The notes: a model not told the origin generated them from the sequence alone. A stretch of 64,000 bases of DNA from Notolepis coatsorum (GCA_963971535.1 OZ020589.1:75588311-75652310); one strand, 5' to 3'. Counted from the first letter of the stretch, positions 11,860-22,508 are shown. Translations and numbers: made by a program.

Positions 11860-13262
11860 TGTTGTGAAGGATCAGATTAAACCGAATATATATATTTATT
11901 TATGGATATATATTTAATAGTATTTGTATATCGTTTGATATCCCTTGTATATTCCTTGTACATATACACTGAATATCCCTTTAGTCTACTAACAGCCCAT
12001 AATAGTTTCATTCTCTCATTGGACAAGAACTTGGCGCCAGCAGCCAAGCCCCTTGGTTCAAGTTCAATCGTGCCGACGAACATGTCGTTACTAGCCCGGT
12101 TCCGCGTAGGAATACGTCTGGCGAAATACGAATGGTACTATTTGTTCACAGCGCATATATATATGGCGCAAGTAAAGTAGAACTTTCTTTTTAGTCCCTT
12201 AGCCCTTAGTTCTTTACCCTCCAACCTAGTGGCAAGACGTTAAGCCGTTAAGCGATACACGTGTGGTGCAGTATGGTCAACTTGGCCTCAGAATGGCATT
12301 GAGACATCGTGTGGATTAATAGTTGAATTGTCATAGTTTGGCACTATACCGTCGAGTGGGACGTATTTCTATTAAGTTAATAATAGTCTATTATGTATGG
12401 TGCATCGTTCGGTTAGAGTTATACAGTGAGTAGTACCCCCATCGTTTCCTCGCGTTATCTAGAGTCTTAACCAGGCTGGGCAGACCACGTGTGGTGCTTT
12501 CATCCGAGGAGTTCTGGGCTAGGACGAGTGGACCTGCACATTGAATTACCTTACCCGGACGACGGCGAGCCCTACACGGCTTGGATTATCTACTTGCTTT
12601 GGGTGCTTTGATTTATGCCATGGATAACAGCCAACACTGGTGAGTGTTGGAACTACCCCCCGAGAGGAGTCCAGGTGAGACGGCGCTCTACCCCGAGTGA
12701 GGTCGCCTCACGTCTCTTCGTTGTGGACCGGCAGCTACCGTCTACAAGAGGGCCCAACTGTATTCATCTGTGGACCAAGGTTCTGTGGGCACCGTGTTCA
12801 GCACTCTGAATTCTCCCAAGAAATCGTTGGCCAGATGGGATATCGCCGGCGGCTCTCCTAACCCCCCCCCCCTACTGACTTACAACCAGCAGGACCCCCC
12901 TTTAGTATATCCAGCTATAATCATTAAGTACCATCGCTATAGTTCCCTAAAGAACCAGGTTGTATACTTGCTTCCTGCGTAACCAGAGATTGGACATTCA
13001 ATGTTGATTTGCCTACGAATACTCATTTGCCTTACAAGTGCATTCAAATCATAAATGTCATTAAGTGAACGTTGTATATACCCTTTGCTATATATTAAAT
13101 ATTCGACTTATACATTTGTGTGGACTTGGTTTCATGGTGGGAAAGTGTTCATCATATCTATATCATGTACTGTGTGGCCAGTAGTTAAAGTACATAAAGC
13201 GGTAGTGGTTTAATGATACCATACTTATCAATACAGTCAGGGAATTGTACCCCTCAGTTAAA
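11860..13262 (+). repeat. BEL-1 5' LTR
   Basis: It matches 19,604-21,009 at more than 99 percent by eye. It contains a TATA-like element and, near 13,093, an ATTAAA hexamer. The short frames inside it recur identically in the other LTR because the sequence is duplicated, so they are not evidence of genes. Confidence 0.95.
12155..12164 (+). promoter_or_regulatory. TATA-like box of the BEL-1 LTR
   Basis: An ATATATATAT core sits within a palindromic GCGC...GCGC context. BEL-2 keeps GTATATATAC at the equivalent place (60,363-60,372), which supports a promoter role. Confidence 0.5.
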
Positions 13263-13264
13263 AT

Positions 13265-13281
13265 TGGTCCTTCGAGCCAGA
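13265..13281 (+). other. primer-binding site of BEL-1 (tRNA-Tyr)
   Basis: TGGTCCTTCGAGCCAGA starts 2 bases after the LTR. Vertebrate tRNA-Tyr begins CCTTCGA and ends in GGCTCGAAGGA plus CCA; its 3' end pairs with 16 of these 17 bases. BEL-2 pairs with all 17. Confidence 0.8.
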
Positions 13282-13323
13282 GGGTAACTAGTGTAATATT
13301 AATATAGTGTTATTAATATTGAA

Positions 13324-13362
13324 ATGGCCTATGATGAACACTCCACGAAACGGTCCTCCTAA
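13324..13362 (+). CDS. short upstream ORF overlapping the BEL-1 start codon
   Basis: An ATG in good context (G at -3, G at +4) opens a 12-codon frame that overlaps the polyprotein start by one base shift and stops at TAA. BEL-2 has the same frame with the same stop (61,547-61,585) although the elements have diverged. It could lower or tune initiation at the polyprotein ATG, which has a weak context. Whether it is translated is unknown. Confidence 0.4.
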   Translation: MAYDEHSTKRSS

Positions 13363-16300
13363 CGTAGAACGCCCGCGACGCAGACGACAGACACCTCAGT
13401 ACTTAGAGGATTACACTGTCAGTCAACTACCTAGCCTTCGACAAACGGTAAACGCGGTAAAAGTAGAAAGTAAAATTATGTCTGACCTTAACGACCAGGT
13501 TACCCCGACCACAGAGGCCCTAGTGGGTTCTAATGTAACTGACCAAGCTCACGGTGGGGACCAGGAGGGAGCTGACATGCCTTTACCCCCCGCCAATACT
13601 GAAGAAGTAGTCCCCGACCAGCCCCGGGAGAAAGACAACCCTACAGAGAGAGAACTCTGCACGGAACAAGATGAGGAGAGCGCCGAGGAGATAGAGCTCC
13701 AGGACTCCCCAACGAGTACAGCCAGGAGCGGCTCACCTCTACAACCGTCTTCCCCCAGCGAAGCGGAGAGGATGCTATCACAGGCGTTCCTCGTCAGCCT
13801 GACAGCCTCTACCGAACGCGATCGACTCCAGGGTGAACGTGATCGACTTCAGGGTGAACGCGATCGACTCCAGACGCAGCAACAGAGCGAAGAAGAGCGC
13901 ATACGCCTGGAGATGAGACGCCTTCAGACGGAAGAGAATATGGCAAGAGACCGAGCAGACACCCAGCGCGCCGCTGACGGTGCCCAAAGAGAGGCAGAGC
14001 GCGACCTCGCTCTCATCCAGCGCGAAACCGAGCGCGACAGACTACAGGGCGAGCGCGACAGACTACAAGCGCAGCTAATGGAGCAGCTGATCACCAGGGC
14101 AACACCCTCTCCCTCCGCCAGGGGTTCAAGGAACTCGTCGAGACAACAGTCAAGGGCAGCATCCCCTAACCGAGCAAGCGACCCTGAACTTGACCAACAG
14201 ACCAAGCCTATACCCCCCGCAGACCCCCTTCCCCGACCGGTCCAAGCGAGACCCAGCTACAAGGAAGGAGCGGCATACACTGCGGAGAAGCTAAATAAAC
14301 GACTACAGGATCTAGAGGACCTGATAGAAGAAGAAGAGGGAGAGGAGGAGAACCAAGCCCGACGACAGCACAGTACTCCACCGGACCAGGAGGTCCAGTA
14401 CAGCCCAGGCTATACCCCTGCGGCGCTGCGCTACAGACCCCCGACTCTATTCACGGGTGAGCATGACGCACGACCAGCCCCGAGGAATAGCACCTGGACC
14501 AGCGGGCCATGGTACCCTGCCGGTACCAGCCCACAGAGAGGCGCAAGAGGAGACTCGCCTAGGAGGCCTCTCCCCCAACGCTCGCCGATGTATCAGCCAT
14601 CCACGGCGTCATACATTGGCACACCGACGTTTCCAGACTTCACCTATGAGAATCGAGCACAGTACACGGAGCTCCGGATGTGCTTAGAGACAATGATGGT
14701 GGATGTCGCTGATGAACGCCACAAGTATGCAATATTACTGAAGCACCTGAAAGTACCCCGAGCGCACAATATAGCGCTAGCCTATGCCACCTCTACGACC
14801 CCATACACCGCGGCTCTAGCAGCGCTGGACCAGAGATATGGACGTATATGGGATTACGTAATCCAAGAGATAAGGCATATTGACCGCCTACCCCCAGCAA
14901 CAGACAATCGCTCATTAGACGACCTGTCTATAAAAGTGCAGTCCCTGGTAGGGATGCTGGGAGCACAACGAGAAAAGGGTATGCACGAGCTATACGCCAA
15001 CTCTAACGTCGAGAGGATTTTAGAGAAGCTGCCACCCGCCAGACAAGAGCGCTTCAGGCGGCAGAGAGACCACCGTGATCCTAACGGTCCCGAACCATCC
15101 CTCCTCGATCTAGCCGACTTCCTGGCGAGAGAAGTCAGCAGCCTACGACTGGATACGTTCGTGCGGAGCACACCAAGCTCCAGAGAGGGACCCAGGAGAA
15201 TAAACGATGGAAGAAGATCGGTGACTGTCATGCACCAATCAGAATCAGTACCGAGCAGTAAGAACCACAGTACCCCCTCGAGAAAAGAGAAGTGGAAGAT
15301 GGTGTGCCCGTACTGCGAGAAGGAACACTGGCTGTCACAATGTGACCTGTTCACAAAGATGAATGCAGAAGAAGTGAGTCAATGGATAAAGTCCAACAGG
15401 CGCTGTTACCGATGTGCGCGCAGTCACATGGCAGCCGAGTGTCGCCTAAAGAAGAGGTGCAGTCGGTGTGACGGAGCCCACCTAGATGTCCTACACGACA
15501 GTAACAGAAGAAAGCCTGCACCTGCACCATCGAGCAGCACAAAGGCAAGTGTCATGTACATTGACCCCGCCAGCAGCAGCGGCGCCCAAGTGCTCTTAAA
15601 GGTAGTCCGTGTAACATTGAGCTACCAAGATAAAGTCATGGACACTTACGCCGTCCTTGATGACGGGTCAGAGAAGACCCTTCTGCTCGCGTCCGCTGCG
15701 GCCCAGCTGGGACTGCGGGGGAGCGAGAACCAAATGACGATTCGGACAATAAGAAGAGATTTAAAGACGATAAAAGGCGAGAATGTCTCCTTCACTATCG
15801 CAGCAAGCGGGCAGCCAGAGCGACGGTATAGGATTACAAATGCTTTCACCAGCCAAGAAATAGGACTATCACAGTACACCTACCCCATCGCCAAACTGAT
15901 GGATAAATATGTGCACCTGCGTCAACTACCTATCCCGCTCATAGACGGCGCCACCCCGACCCTGCTGATAGGCTCCGACCATGCAGACCTCATAGTCCCG
16001 ATAGACCGGGTCCATACAGGACCCAGAGGCTGTCCTGCAGCAGTCGAGACCCGCCTAGGATGGACATTACAAGGCCCCCTCGCTAAATCTCTTAACCGAA
16101 CAGCAGCCACTAGCTGCCTCCACTCCAGAGTGACAGAAGAAGACACCACTCTCCTGCAGCATGTCGAGAGGCTATGGACACTAGAGACAATGCCCTTTAA
16201 GAACGAAAAGAAAGACATTCGTTCTAAAGAAGACATTTACGCCATAAACCTCCTCGAGCAGGGGACAAAGAGAGTCACAGTCAGCGGAGTGATGAGATAC

Positions 16301-19300
16301 GCAACTCCACTCCTGAGGCGAGAGGGAATGCCCACCTTTCACGCAAAGAAAGACGCTACGGAGCGGTATCTATTGAACACAGAGCGGCGCCTAGCCAAAG
16401 ACCCTGCTCAAGAGAGTGTGTACCGCGCTGAGATTGAGAAGCTAATCACAGCGGGACACGTGACAAAGATTGACATTAAAGAGGCCGATCAGACGACCGA
16501 ATCATGGTACGTGCCGCACCACAAGGTCCACCACAACGGCAAGGATCGCATTGTGTTTAACTGCAGCTACCAGATCGGATCCCAAAATCTGAATAAAGAG
16601 CTCTTGCCCGGCCCCACACTCGGCCCCTCTCTACTAGGCGTGCTACTACGCTTCCGCCAGGACAAGGTGGCTATCAGCGGGGATATCAAAGGGATGTTCC
16701 TGCAGGTGAGACTAGTGGAGGAGGACAAGCCCCTGCTGCGGTTCCTATGGAGAGAGAGGATCGGAGATGAGCACCCTGCCATCTATCAATGGGAAGTCCT
16801 CCCTTTCGGAACTACATGCAGCCCGTGCTGTGCTACATTCACACTACAGAAACATGTCGCAGAGGACCCAGCAGCAGATGAAGAGGTCCGACACAGTGTG
16901 AAGAACAGTTTCTACGTGGACAACTGTTTACAAAGCGTTTCGACTCAAGAAGAAGCCGAGGCTCTCCTACTCAAGCTACGCGCCTCTCTGATCAAAGGCG
17001 GTTTTGATCTCAGGCAGTGGGCCAGCAGCGACCCGCACGTATTGCGCAGCCTCTCCCCCGCGGACAAGGCTGCCAGCAGCGAGACCTGGATGGCGACAAT
17101 CCCAGGAGAAGCCCAAGAAATGACACTAGGACTAGTCTGGCGCTTCAAAACAGACTCGCTCCACTATAGACACAAACCCCTGACCACGGAGCAGGGAAGA
17201 TCGACGGCGATACCGACCACCAGACGGAGTGTGTACAGAACACTCGCCAGACAATATGACCCGTTGGGATGTATTCTACCTTACACCACCAGGGCAAAGA
17301 TGATTGTACGAGCACTATGGGACAAGGACCAGGGCTGGGACGACCCAATACCCGCACCCCTTGCCTCCACATGGAGAGAGTGGGAGACGGAACTCCGCTC
17401 ACTCCCAGGCGTCAATATACGCCGCAGCTACTTCCCACCCACAGTGAGGCCAGAGACATGCAAGATGGATCTACACGTCTTCAGCGACGCCTCTGAAGTA
17501 GCCTATGGATCAGTGGCCTACTTGCGTGCCCAAGAGAGGGGAGGAGAGATACACACCGCCTTCATCCTGGCTCGCTCAAGAATAGCCCCACGAAAGCAAC
17601 AATCTATCCCGCGTCTAGAGCTCTGCGCAGCCCTAGCAGGAGCGCATCTAGCCACGTTAATCCAACGTGAACTCACCATTCCGGTGCACAGAACAATCTT
17701 GTGGTCAGATTCCACGACAGTACTCACATGGATCAAGTCTGATTCATGCAGATACAAGGTCTTCGTGGGAGTCAGAGTCACAGAGATTCAAGAGTTAACA
17801 GAAGCAGCGAGCTGGCGGTATGTGGACACCAAACACAACCCAGCTGACGTCATCACCCGGGGAATGTCCCTAGATGACCTCACCCGTCACAACATCTACA
17901 GTGACGGACCAGAGTTCCTCAAGCTCCCGGAAGGAGAGTGGCCTACGCCCACCCCACGAGAGGCGAGTAAAGAGGAGGCTGAGAACAAGAAACCTATGTT
18001 CTGTGGACTGAGCACAGTCGCCTCCACAGACCCCAACATAGATGATTGCCTCACCCTACAGAGTGCGCAACTAAAGACATTTCTGTGGCACCACCCAGAG
18101 ATTCAGCCCACTGCCGACATTTCAGCAGCTGACTACGAAGAAGCAGAACTTCTTCTACTACAACGAGCCCAGAGAGACTCGTTCCCCGACGAGCTAGACT
18201 GTCTACAGGGAGGAAAGCCCGTCCCATCAGACAGCAGATTGCTCCACCTGGCACCCGAGAGCGACGCCCATAATCTCATCAGAGTGGGTGGTCGTCTGCG
18301 GAGGGCCCCCAATCTACCGGATGACGTTAAGTACCCGATAGTCTTGAACAGCCGACACAAGGTCACAGAGCTGATCATAAAGAAATACGACGAGGATGTA
18401 CACCACGCAGGAGCAGAGAGAGTCTTCGCGGAGATCAGACGTCGCTATTGGATACTTCAAGGAAGAGAAGCAGTGCGACGCTTCCAGCGAACCTGTCTAG
18501 ACTGCCGAAAGTGGCGCGCGCAGCCCAGCATACCCCGGATGGCTGACCTACCTCCCTGTCGCCTCCGACTCTGCGACAAGCCATTCCACTCCACAGGCAT
18601 GGACTGTTTTGGCCCGTTGTATATAAAGAAAGGAAGAGGAACCGAGAAGCGGTGGGGTATTGTATTCAAATGCATGACCACCAGAGCGATACATATCGAA
18701 CTCCTTCCAACCATGAGCACAGACTCATTCCTTATGGCCTTCCGAAGATTCACATCACGGAAAGGAAAACCGTCTACATTGTTGTCTGATCACGGGACAA
18801 ACTTCAAAGGCGGAGAAAGAGAGCTGAGAGAGAGCTTCCAAGCTATGGGCCCAGAACTTAAGACCCACCTTGCTCCATCCCAGATTGACTTCCAGTTTAA
18901 TCCCCCGAACGCACCCCACTTCGGTGGAACCTGGGAACGAGAAGTACGTTCTATAAAGACAGCCCTGTACGCCGTGCTTGGGGCCCAGACTGTAGCGGAA
19001 AAAGTCCTAATGACAGTCCTCACGGAGATCGAGGGAGTATTGAACTCCAAGCCCCTCGGCTACGTCTCCAGTGATATAGCAGATGTCGACCCAGTCACCC
19101 CCAACACACTCTTGATGGGGCGGCTGGACCCCGCGCTACCCCAGACAATGTACAGGCCTGAAGAAGCGAACGGCCGAAGAATGTGGAGGTACAGTCAAGT
19201 ACTAGCTGACAAGTTTTGGAACAGCTTTCTACTCCACTACCTACCGTCTCTACAGACCCGCCAGAAGTGGGTAAAAGAGAGAGACAATTTGACAGAAGGA

Positions 19301-19510
19301 ACAGTCGTCATGATTATCGACCAGTCACTACCCAGAGCTATGTGGCCGGCTGGCCGCGTAAGCAAAGTGATCACCGGTGCCGATGGCAAGGTCCGAGCAG
19401 CTGAGGTGCTCGTCCAAGGGCGAACTTACACACGACCCGTGGCGAAGCTAATAGAACTGCCCAGACTCCCAGACACTATCGATGACGACCATGACCCCAC
19501 GACTTTGTGA
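13331..19510 (+). CDS. BEL-1 Gag-Pol polyprotein, intact
   Basis: The start is the ATGATG pair at 13,331, conserved in BEL-2; the frame is open slightly upstream but without an ATG. Product: 2,059 residues. Order: acidic N-terminus; RDRLQGE heptad coiled coil (about 157-253); capsid-like region (about 432-607); three Cys/His knuckles (C-P-Y-C, C-Y-R-C, C-S-R-C, about 658-730); aspartic protease with D-D-G-S (about 777); reverse transcriptase with G-D-I-K-G-M-F (about 1,118) and Y-V-D-N (about 1,195); RNase H with F-S-D-A-S (about 1,385); integrase with an HH-CC finger (about 1,689-1,726) and DDE residues near 1,758, 1,819 and 1,869; and a conserved C-terminal domain. There is no Env frame. 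Y-V-D-N instead of Y-V-D-D is, from memory, usual in vertebrate members of this family. All enzymes for copy and integration appear intact. Confidence 0.93.
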   Translation: MMNTPRNGPPNVERPRRRRQTPQYLEDYTVSQLPSLRQTVNAVKVESKIMSDLNDQVTPTTEALVGSNVTDQAHGGDQEGADMPLPPANTEEVVPDQPREKDNPTERELCTEQDEESAEEIELQDSPTSTARSGSPLQPSSPSEAERMLSQAFLVSLTASTERDRLQGERDRLQGERDRLQTQQQSEEERIRLEMRRLQTEENMARDRADTQRAADGAQREAERDLALIQRETERDRLQGERDRLQAQLMEQLITRATPSPSARGSRNSSRQQSRAASPNRASDPELDQQTKPIPPADPLPRPVQARPSYKEGAAYTAEKLNKRLQDLEDLIEEEEGEEENQARRQHSTPPDQEVQYSPGYTPAALRYRPPTLFTGEHDARPAPRNSTWTSGPWYPAGTSPQRGARGDSPRRPLPQRSPMYQPSTASYIGTPTFPDFTYENRAQYTELRMCLETMMVDVADERHKYAILLKHLKVPRAHNIALAYATSTTPYTAALAALDQRYGRIWDYVIQEIRHIDRLPPATDNRSLDDLSIKVQSLVGMLGAQREKGMHELYANSNVERILEKLPPARQERFRRQRDHRDPNGPEPSLLDLADFLAREVSSLRLDTFVRSTPSSREGPRRINDGRRSVTVMHQSESVPSSKNHSTPSRKEKWKMVCPYCEKEHWLSQCDLFTKMNAEEVSQWIKSNRRCYRCARSHMAAECRLKKRCSRCDGAHLDVLHDSNRRKPAPAPSSSTKASVMYIDPASSSGAQVLLKVVRVTLSYQDKVMDTYAVLDDGSEKTLLLASAAAQLGLRGSENQMTIRTIRRDLKTIKGENVSFTIAASGQPERRYRITNAFTSQEIGLSQYTYPIAKLMDKYVHLRQLPIPLIDGATPTLLIGSDHADLIVPIDRVHTGPRGCPAAVETRLGWTLQGPLAKSLNRTAATSCLHSRVTEEDTTLLQHVERLWTLETMPFKNEKKDIRSKEDIYAINLLEQGTKRVTVSGVMRYATPLLRREGMPTFHAKKDATERYLLNTERRLAKDPAQESVYRAEIEKLITAGHVTKIDIKEADQTTESWYVPHHKVHHNGKDRIVFNCSYQIGSQNLNKELLPGPTLGPSLLGVLLRFRQDKVAISGDIKGMFLQVRLVEEDKPLLRFLWRERIGDEHPAIYQWEVLPFGTTCSPCCATFTLQKHVAEDPAADEEVRHSVKNSFYVDNCLQSVSTQEEAEALLLKLRASLIKGGFDLRQWASSDPHVLRSLSPADKAASSETWMATIPGEAQEMTLGLVWRFKTDSLHYRHKPLTTEQGRSTAIPTTRRSVYRTLARQYDPLGCILPYTTRAKMIVRALWDKDQGWDDPIPAPLASTWREWETELRSLPGVNIRRSYFPPTVRPETCKMDLHVFSDASEVAYGSVAYLRAQERGGEIHTAFILARSRIAPRKQQSIPRLELCAALAGAHLATLIQRELTIPVHRTILWSDSTTVLTWIKSDSCRYKVFVGVRVTEIQELTEAASWRYVDTKHNPADVITRGMSLDDLTRHNIYSDGPEFLKLPEGEWPTPTPREASKEEAENKKPMFCGLSTVASTDPNIDDCLTLQSAQLKTFLWHHPEIQPTADISAADYEEAELLLLQRAQRDSFPDELDCLQGGKPVPSDSRLLHLAPESDAHNLIRVGGRLRRAPNLPDDVKYPIVLNSRHKVTELIIKKYDEDVHHAGAERVFAEIRRRYWILQGREAVRRFQRTCLDCRKWRAQPSIPRMADLPPCRLRLCDKPFHSTGMDCFGPLYIKKGRGTEKRWGIVFKCMTTRAIHIELLPTMSTDSFLMAFRRFTSRKGKPSTLLSDHGTNFKGGERELRESFQAMGPELKTHLAPSQIDFQFNPPNAPHFGGTWEREVRSIKTALYAVLGAQTVAEKVLMTVLTEIEGVLNSKPLGYVSSDIADVDPVTPNTLLMGRLDPALPQTMYRPEEANGRRMWRYSQVLADKFWNSFLLHYLPSLQTRQKWVKERDNLTEGTVVMIIDQSLPRAMWPAGRVSKVITGADGKVRAAEVLVQGRTYTRPVAKLIELPRLPDTIDDDHDPTTL

Positions 19511-19590
19511 GTTGACTGACCCTTACAGCGGACCTTGAGTGGTAGACAGTGCGGTTAATCTGTCTCTGCTTAGCTAATTAGGTGGGACTA

Positions 19591-19603
19591 ATTAGGGGGC
19601 GGC
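19591..19603 (+). other. candidate polypurine tract of BEL-1
   Basis: A purine-rich run ending AGGGGGCGGC abuts the 3' LTR, where plus-strand DNA synthesis is expected to prime. Two C residues make it imperfect. Confidence 0.5.
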
Positions 19604-21009
19604 TGTTGTGAAGGATCAGATTAAACCGAATATATATATTTATTTATGGATATATATTTAATAGTATTTGTATATCGTTTGATATCCCTTGTATATTCCT
19701 TGTACATATACACTGAATATCCCTTTAGTCTACTAACAGCCCATAATAGTTTCATTCTCTCATTGGACAAGAACTTGGCGCCAGCAGCCAAGCCCCTTGG
19801 TTCAAGTTCAATCGTGCCGACGAACATGTCGTTACTAGCCCGGTTCCGCGTAGGAATACGTCTGGCGAAATACGAATGGTACTATTTGTTCACAGCGCAT
19901 ATATATATGGCGCAAGTAAAGTAGAACTTTCTTTTTAGTCCCTTAGCCCTTAGTTCTTTACCCTCCAACCTAGTGGCAAGACGTTAAGCCTCACCCACGA
20001 TACACGTGTGGTGCAGTATGGTCAACTTGGCCTCAGAATGGCATTGAGACATCGTGTGGATTAATAGTTGAATTGTCATAGTTTGGCACTATACCGTCGA
20101 GTGGGACGTATTTCTATTAAGTTAATAATAGTCTATTATGTATGGTGCATCGTTCGGTTAGAGTTATACAGTGAGTAGTACCCCCATCGTTTCCTCGCGT
20201 TATCTAGAGTCTTAACCAGGCTGGGCAGACCACGTGTGGTGCTTTCATCCGAGGAGTTCTGGGCTAGGACGAGTGGACCTGCACATTGGATTACCTTACC
20301 CGGACGACGGCGAGCCCTACACGGCTTGGATTATCTACTTGCTTTGGGTGCTTTGATTTATGCCATGGATAACAGCCAACACTGGTGAGTGTTGGAACTA
20401 CCCCCCGAGAGGAGTCCAGGTGAGACGGCGCTCTACCCCGAGTGAGGTCGCCTCACGTCTCTTCGTTGTGGACCGGCAGCTACCGTCTACAAGAGGGCCC
20501 AACTGTATTCATCTGTGGACCAAGGTTCTGTGGGCACCGTGTTCAGCACTCTGAATTCTCCCAAGAAATCGTTGGCCAGATGGGATATCGCCGGCGGCTC
20601 TCCTAACCCCCCCCCCCCCTACTGACTTACAACCAGCAGGACCCCCCTTTAGTATATCCAGCTATAATCATTAAGTACCATCGCTATAGTTCCCTAAAGA
20701 ACCAGGTTGTATACTTGCTTCCTGCGTAACCAGAGATTGGACATTCAATGTTGATTTGCCTACGAATACTCATTTGCCTTACAAGTGCATTCAAATCATA
20801 AATGTCATTAAGTGAACGTTGTATATACCCTTTGCTATATATTAAATATTCGACTTATACATTTGTGTGGACTTGGTTTCATGGTGGGAAAGTGTTCATC
20901 ATATCTATATCATGTACTGTGTGGCCAGTAGTTAAAGTACATAAAGCGGTAGTGGTTTAATGATACCATACTTATCAATACAGTCAGGGAATTGTACCCC
21001 TCAGTTACA
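19604..21009 (+). repeat. BEL-1 3' LTR
   Basis: It starts TGTTGTGAAGG and ends AGTTACA, followed by the GTTAG duplication. It has two more C residues in the poly-C tract (about 20,607-20,619) than the 5' copy. Confidence 0.95.
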
Positions 21010-21014
21010 GTTAG

Positions 21015-21589
21015 GTTAGATGCATCCATCTGTATGGATAATGGGAGGGGTTTGTCTGATGTTAAGGCCTTGAGAATATGACCCACTGCCTTTGGAGCAA
21101 GGTTGTCTTTGACCAGAGCCTCTGCCTAAAGTCATTTTCTTCACTATTTTGGAATCATGTAGAATCTTTTGATTGAGCTTGTTTTTTTTAAAGAAAAAAA
21201 TTATCATTTAGATGCTTTTATTTCATATTCGACGCAGACGGTAGGCTATATATAGCACATTTTGTTTGGTTTTCAGTTTTCAAGCCATAATAAGTTAACA
21301 GAAAAAATAAGTACACAACCACATTATTTCAACCTAATAAAACTATGTTTATTGTCATTGTTTTAAGAACACAAGGTGACTTGGTAATACTCACATTTTG
21401 AGTCAAAAGAATCCCACTGGTCACAATGGTGACCGTAATAATGTTTTTGTTATAAGGCTCTGAAAATGTTACTGAATGATGTATCAATGTATTTCCAGCT
21501 AAATTGAAATAATAAAGGGTCTCAATTAAATATGTGTAGTGTCACATGACCACAACTCAGTCGTCGCAAGGTTTAACTGAGGCTGCGTT
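21015..21589. other. unassigned sequence right of BEL-1
   Basis: AT-rich sequence without a credible frame, repeat or RNA signature. Confidence 0.4.
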
Positions 21590-21897
21590 AACATGGTGGC
21601 ACACCCTCCTCCAATCCCTCCACCAGAGCAAGGCCAGAGAGAGAGAGACCCCACAGACCCCTCGCTTCACCAGAACATCACCAGCTCCAGCAGCACAACC
21701 AGACTGGCCCTGGCTACTACCCCTCAACAAACCAGAGACTCTACCAGAACCAAGAGCCTGGCCCTCGGCCCCTTCCCAGCCCACAGCATGCAGAACCACA
21801 CCAGGCCCCACGCAGCTACGCAGAGGTCCTCCAAGGAAGAATGAACTCTGAAGGAATGAGTGAGATTAAACGGCTCCTCCAGTACATCTGCACTGAT
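21590..21897 (+). pseudogene. probable LINE ORF1 C-terminal relic
   Basis: One frame reads Pro/Gln-rich sequence ending S-Y-A-E-V-L-Q-G-R and E-I-K-R-L-L-Q-Y-I-C-T. Similar short endings close the ORF1 of several fish CR1/L2-like LINEs. It stops where the LINE-B1 tail begins. The assignment rests on memory of those endings and is tentative. Confidence 0.3.
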
Positions 21898-22176
21898 TGA
21901 TTGATTGATTGATTGATTGAAAAGTGTATTAACAGATTGCAGAATGGGTACAGTACAGTACAGCTCAATACATACAATTGTTAAGGGGATGCAGACCAGA
22001 GAAAGACTTTCGTCTTCTTTACATCAGGGTCCCCCATTTTCAATTCATCATAACATAATGACCAGTGTTGGGACTAACGCGTTACAAAGTAACGCGTTAC
22101 AGTAACGAAGTAACTTTTTGCCGTAACTAGTACTCTAACGCATTACTTTTTAAATTCAGTAACGCTGTTACCGTTA

Positions 22177-22508
22177 CTAAATGGTTTGTTAGTTCGTTAC
22201 TGCGTTCTTTTTATGTAGATTCATAGCGAGCGTCCTCCTGACTCCTGTTTGATTTCGCCTGCGTTTGTTTTGTTTAATAATAGAGAGCGTCTGGTTTCCG
22301 CATTTCTGATTGGCCACTGACTGACGTTCTCTGACGTTCTCTGACCAGAGAGCGTCAGTCAGTGGCCACTGGCCAATCAGAAATGCGGAAACCAGAAATG
22401 TGGCTACGGAAAAGTAATAGACGCTCTCTATAGTAAACAAAAGTCAGGAGGACGCTCGCTATGAATCTACATAAAAAGAACGCAGTAACGAACTAACAAA
22501 CCATTTAG
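22177..22508. repeat. long palindrome with 67-bp perfect arms
   Basis: 22,177-22,243 and 22,442-22,508 are exact reverse complements over 67 bases. Inside, a second pair (about 22,291-22,326 and 22,347-22,389) pairs over about 36 bases with a 7-base bulge. The whole 332-base segment can fold into one long hairpin. Confidence 0.9.

Larger units (their letters stand above)
11860..21009 (+). mobile_element. BEL-1: complete BEL/Pao LTR retrotransposon
   Basis: Two direct LTRs (1,403 and 1,406 bp) flank a single long polyprotein frame. The 5-bp target duplication GTTAG lies at 11,855-11,859 and 21,010-21,014. The LTRs begin TGTTGTGAAGG and end in TTACA (TTAAA in the left one). They differ only by a short block near 12,246, one A/G change, a poly-C length difference and the last-but-one base. 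A primer site matching tRNA-Tyr follows the left LTR. It sits about 40 bp beyond the 5' end of L1-A1. The order protease, reverse transcriptase, RNase H, integrase and the sequence motifs place it in BEL/Pao. Near-identical LTRs and an unbroken frame imply a recent insertion. Confidence 0.95.

Noticed and set aside
11902..12180. 92-residue frame in the BEL-1 LTR and its twin at 19,646-19,924, plus the 64-residue pair at 12,615 and 20,360
   Set aside because: Identical only because they lie in LTR repeats; not conserved as frames in the BEL-2 LTR.
12636..12646. Splice donor CTGGTGAGT in the BEL-1 LTR suggesting a spliced RNA
   Set aside because: The site is not kept in BEL-2 and no acceptor or extra ORF was found.
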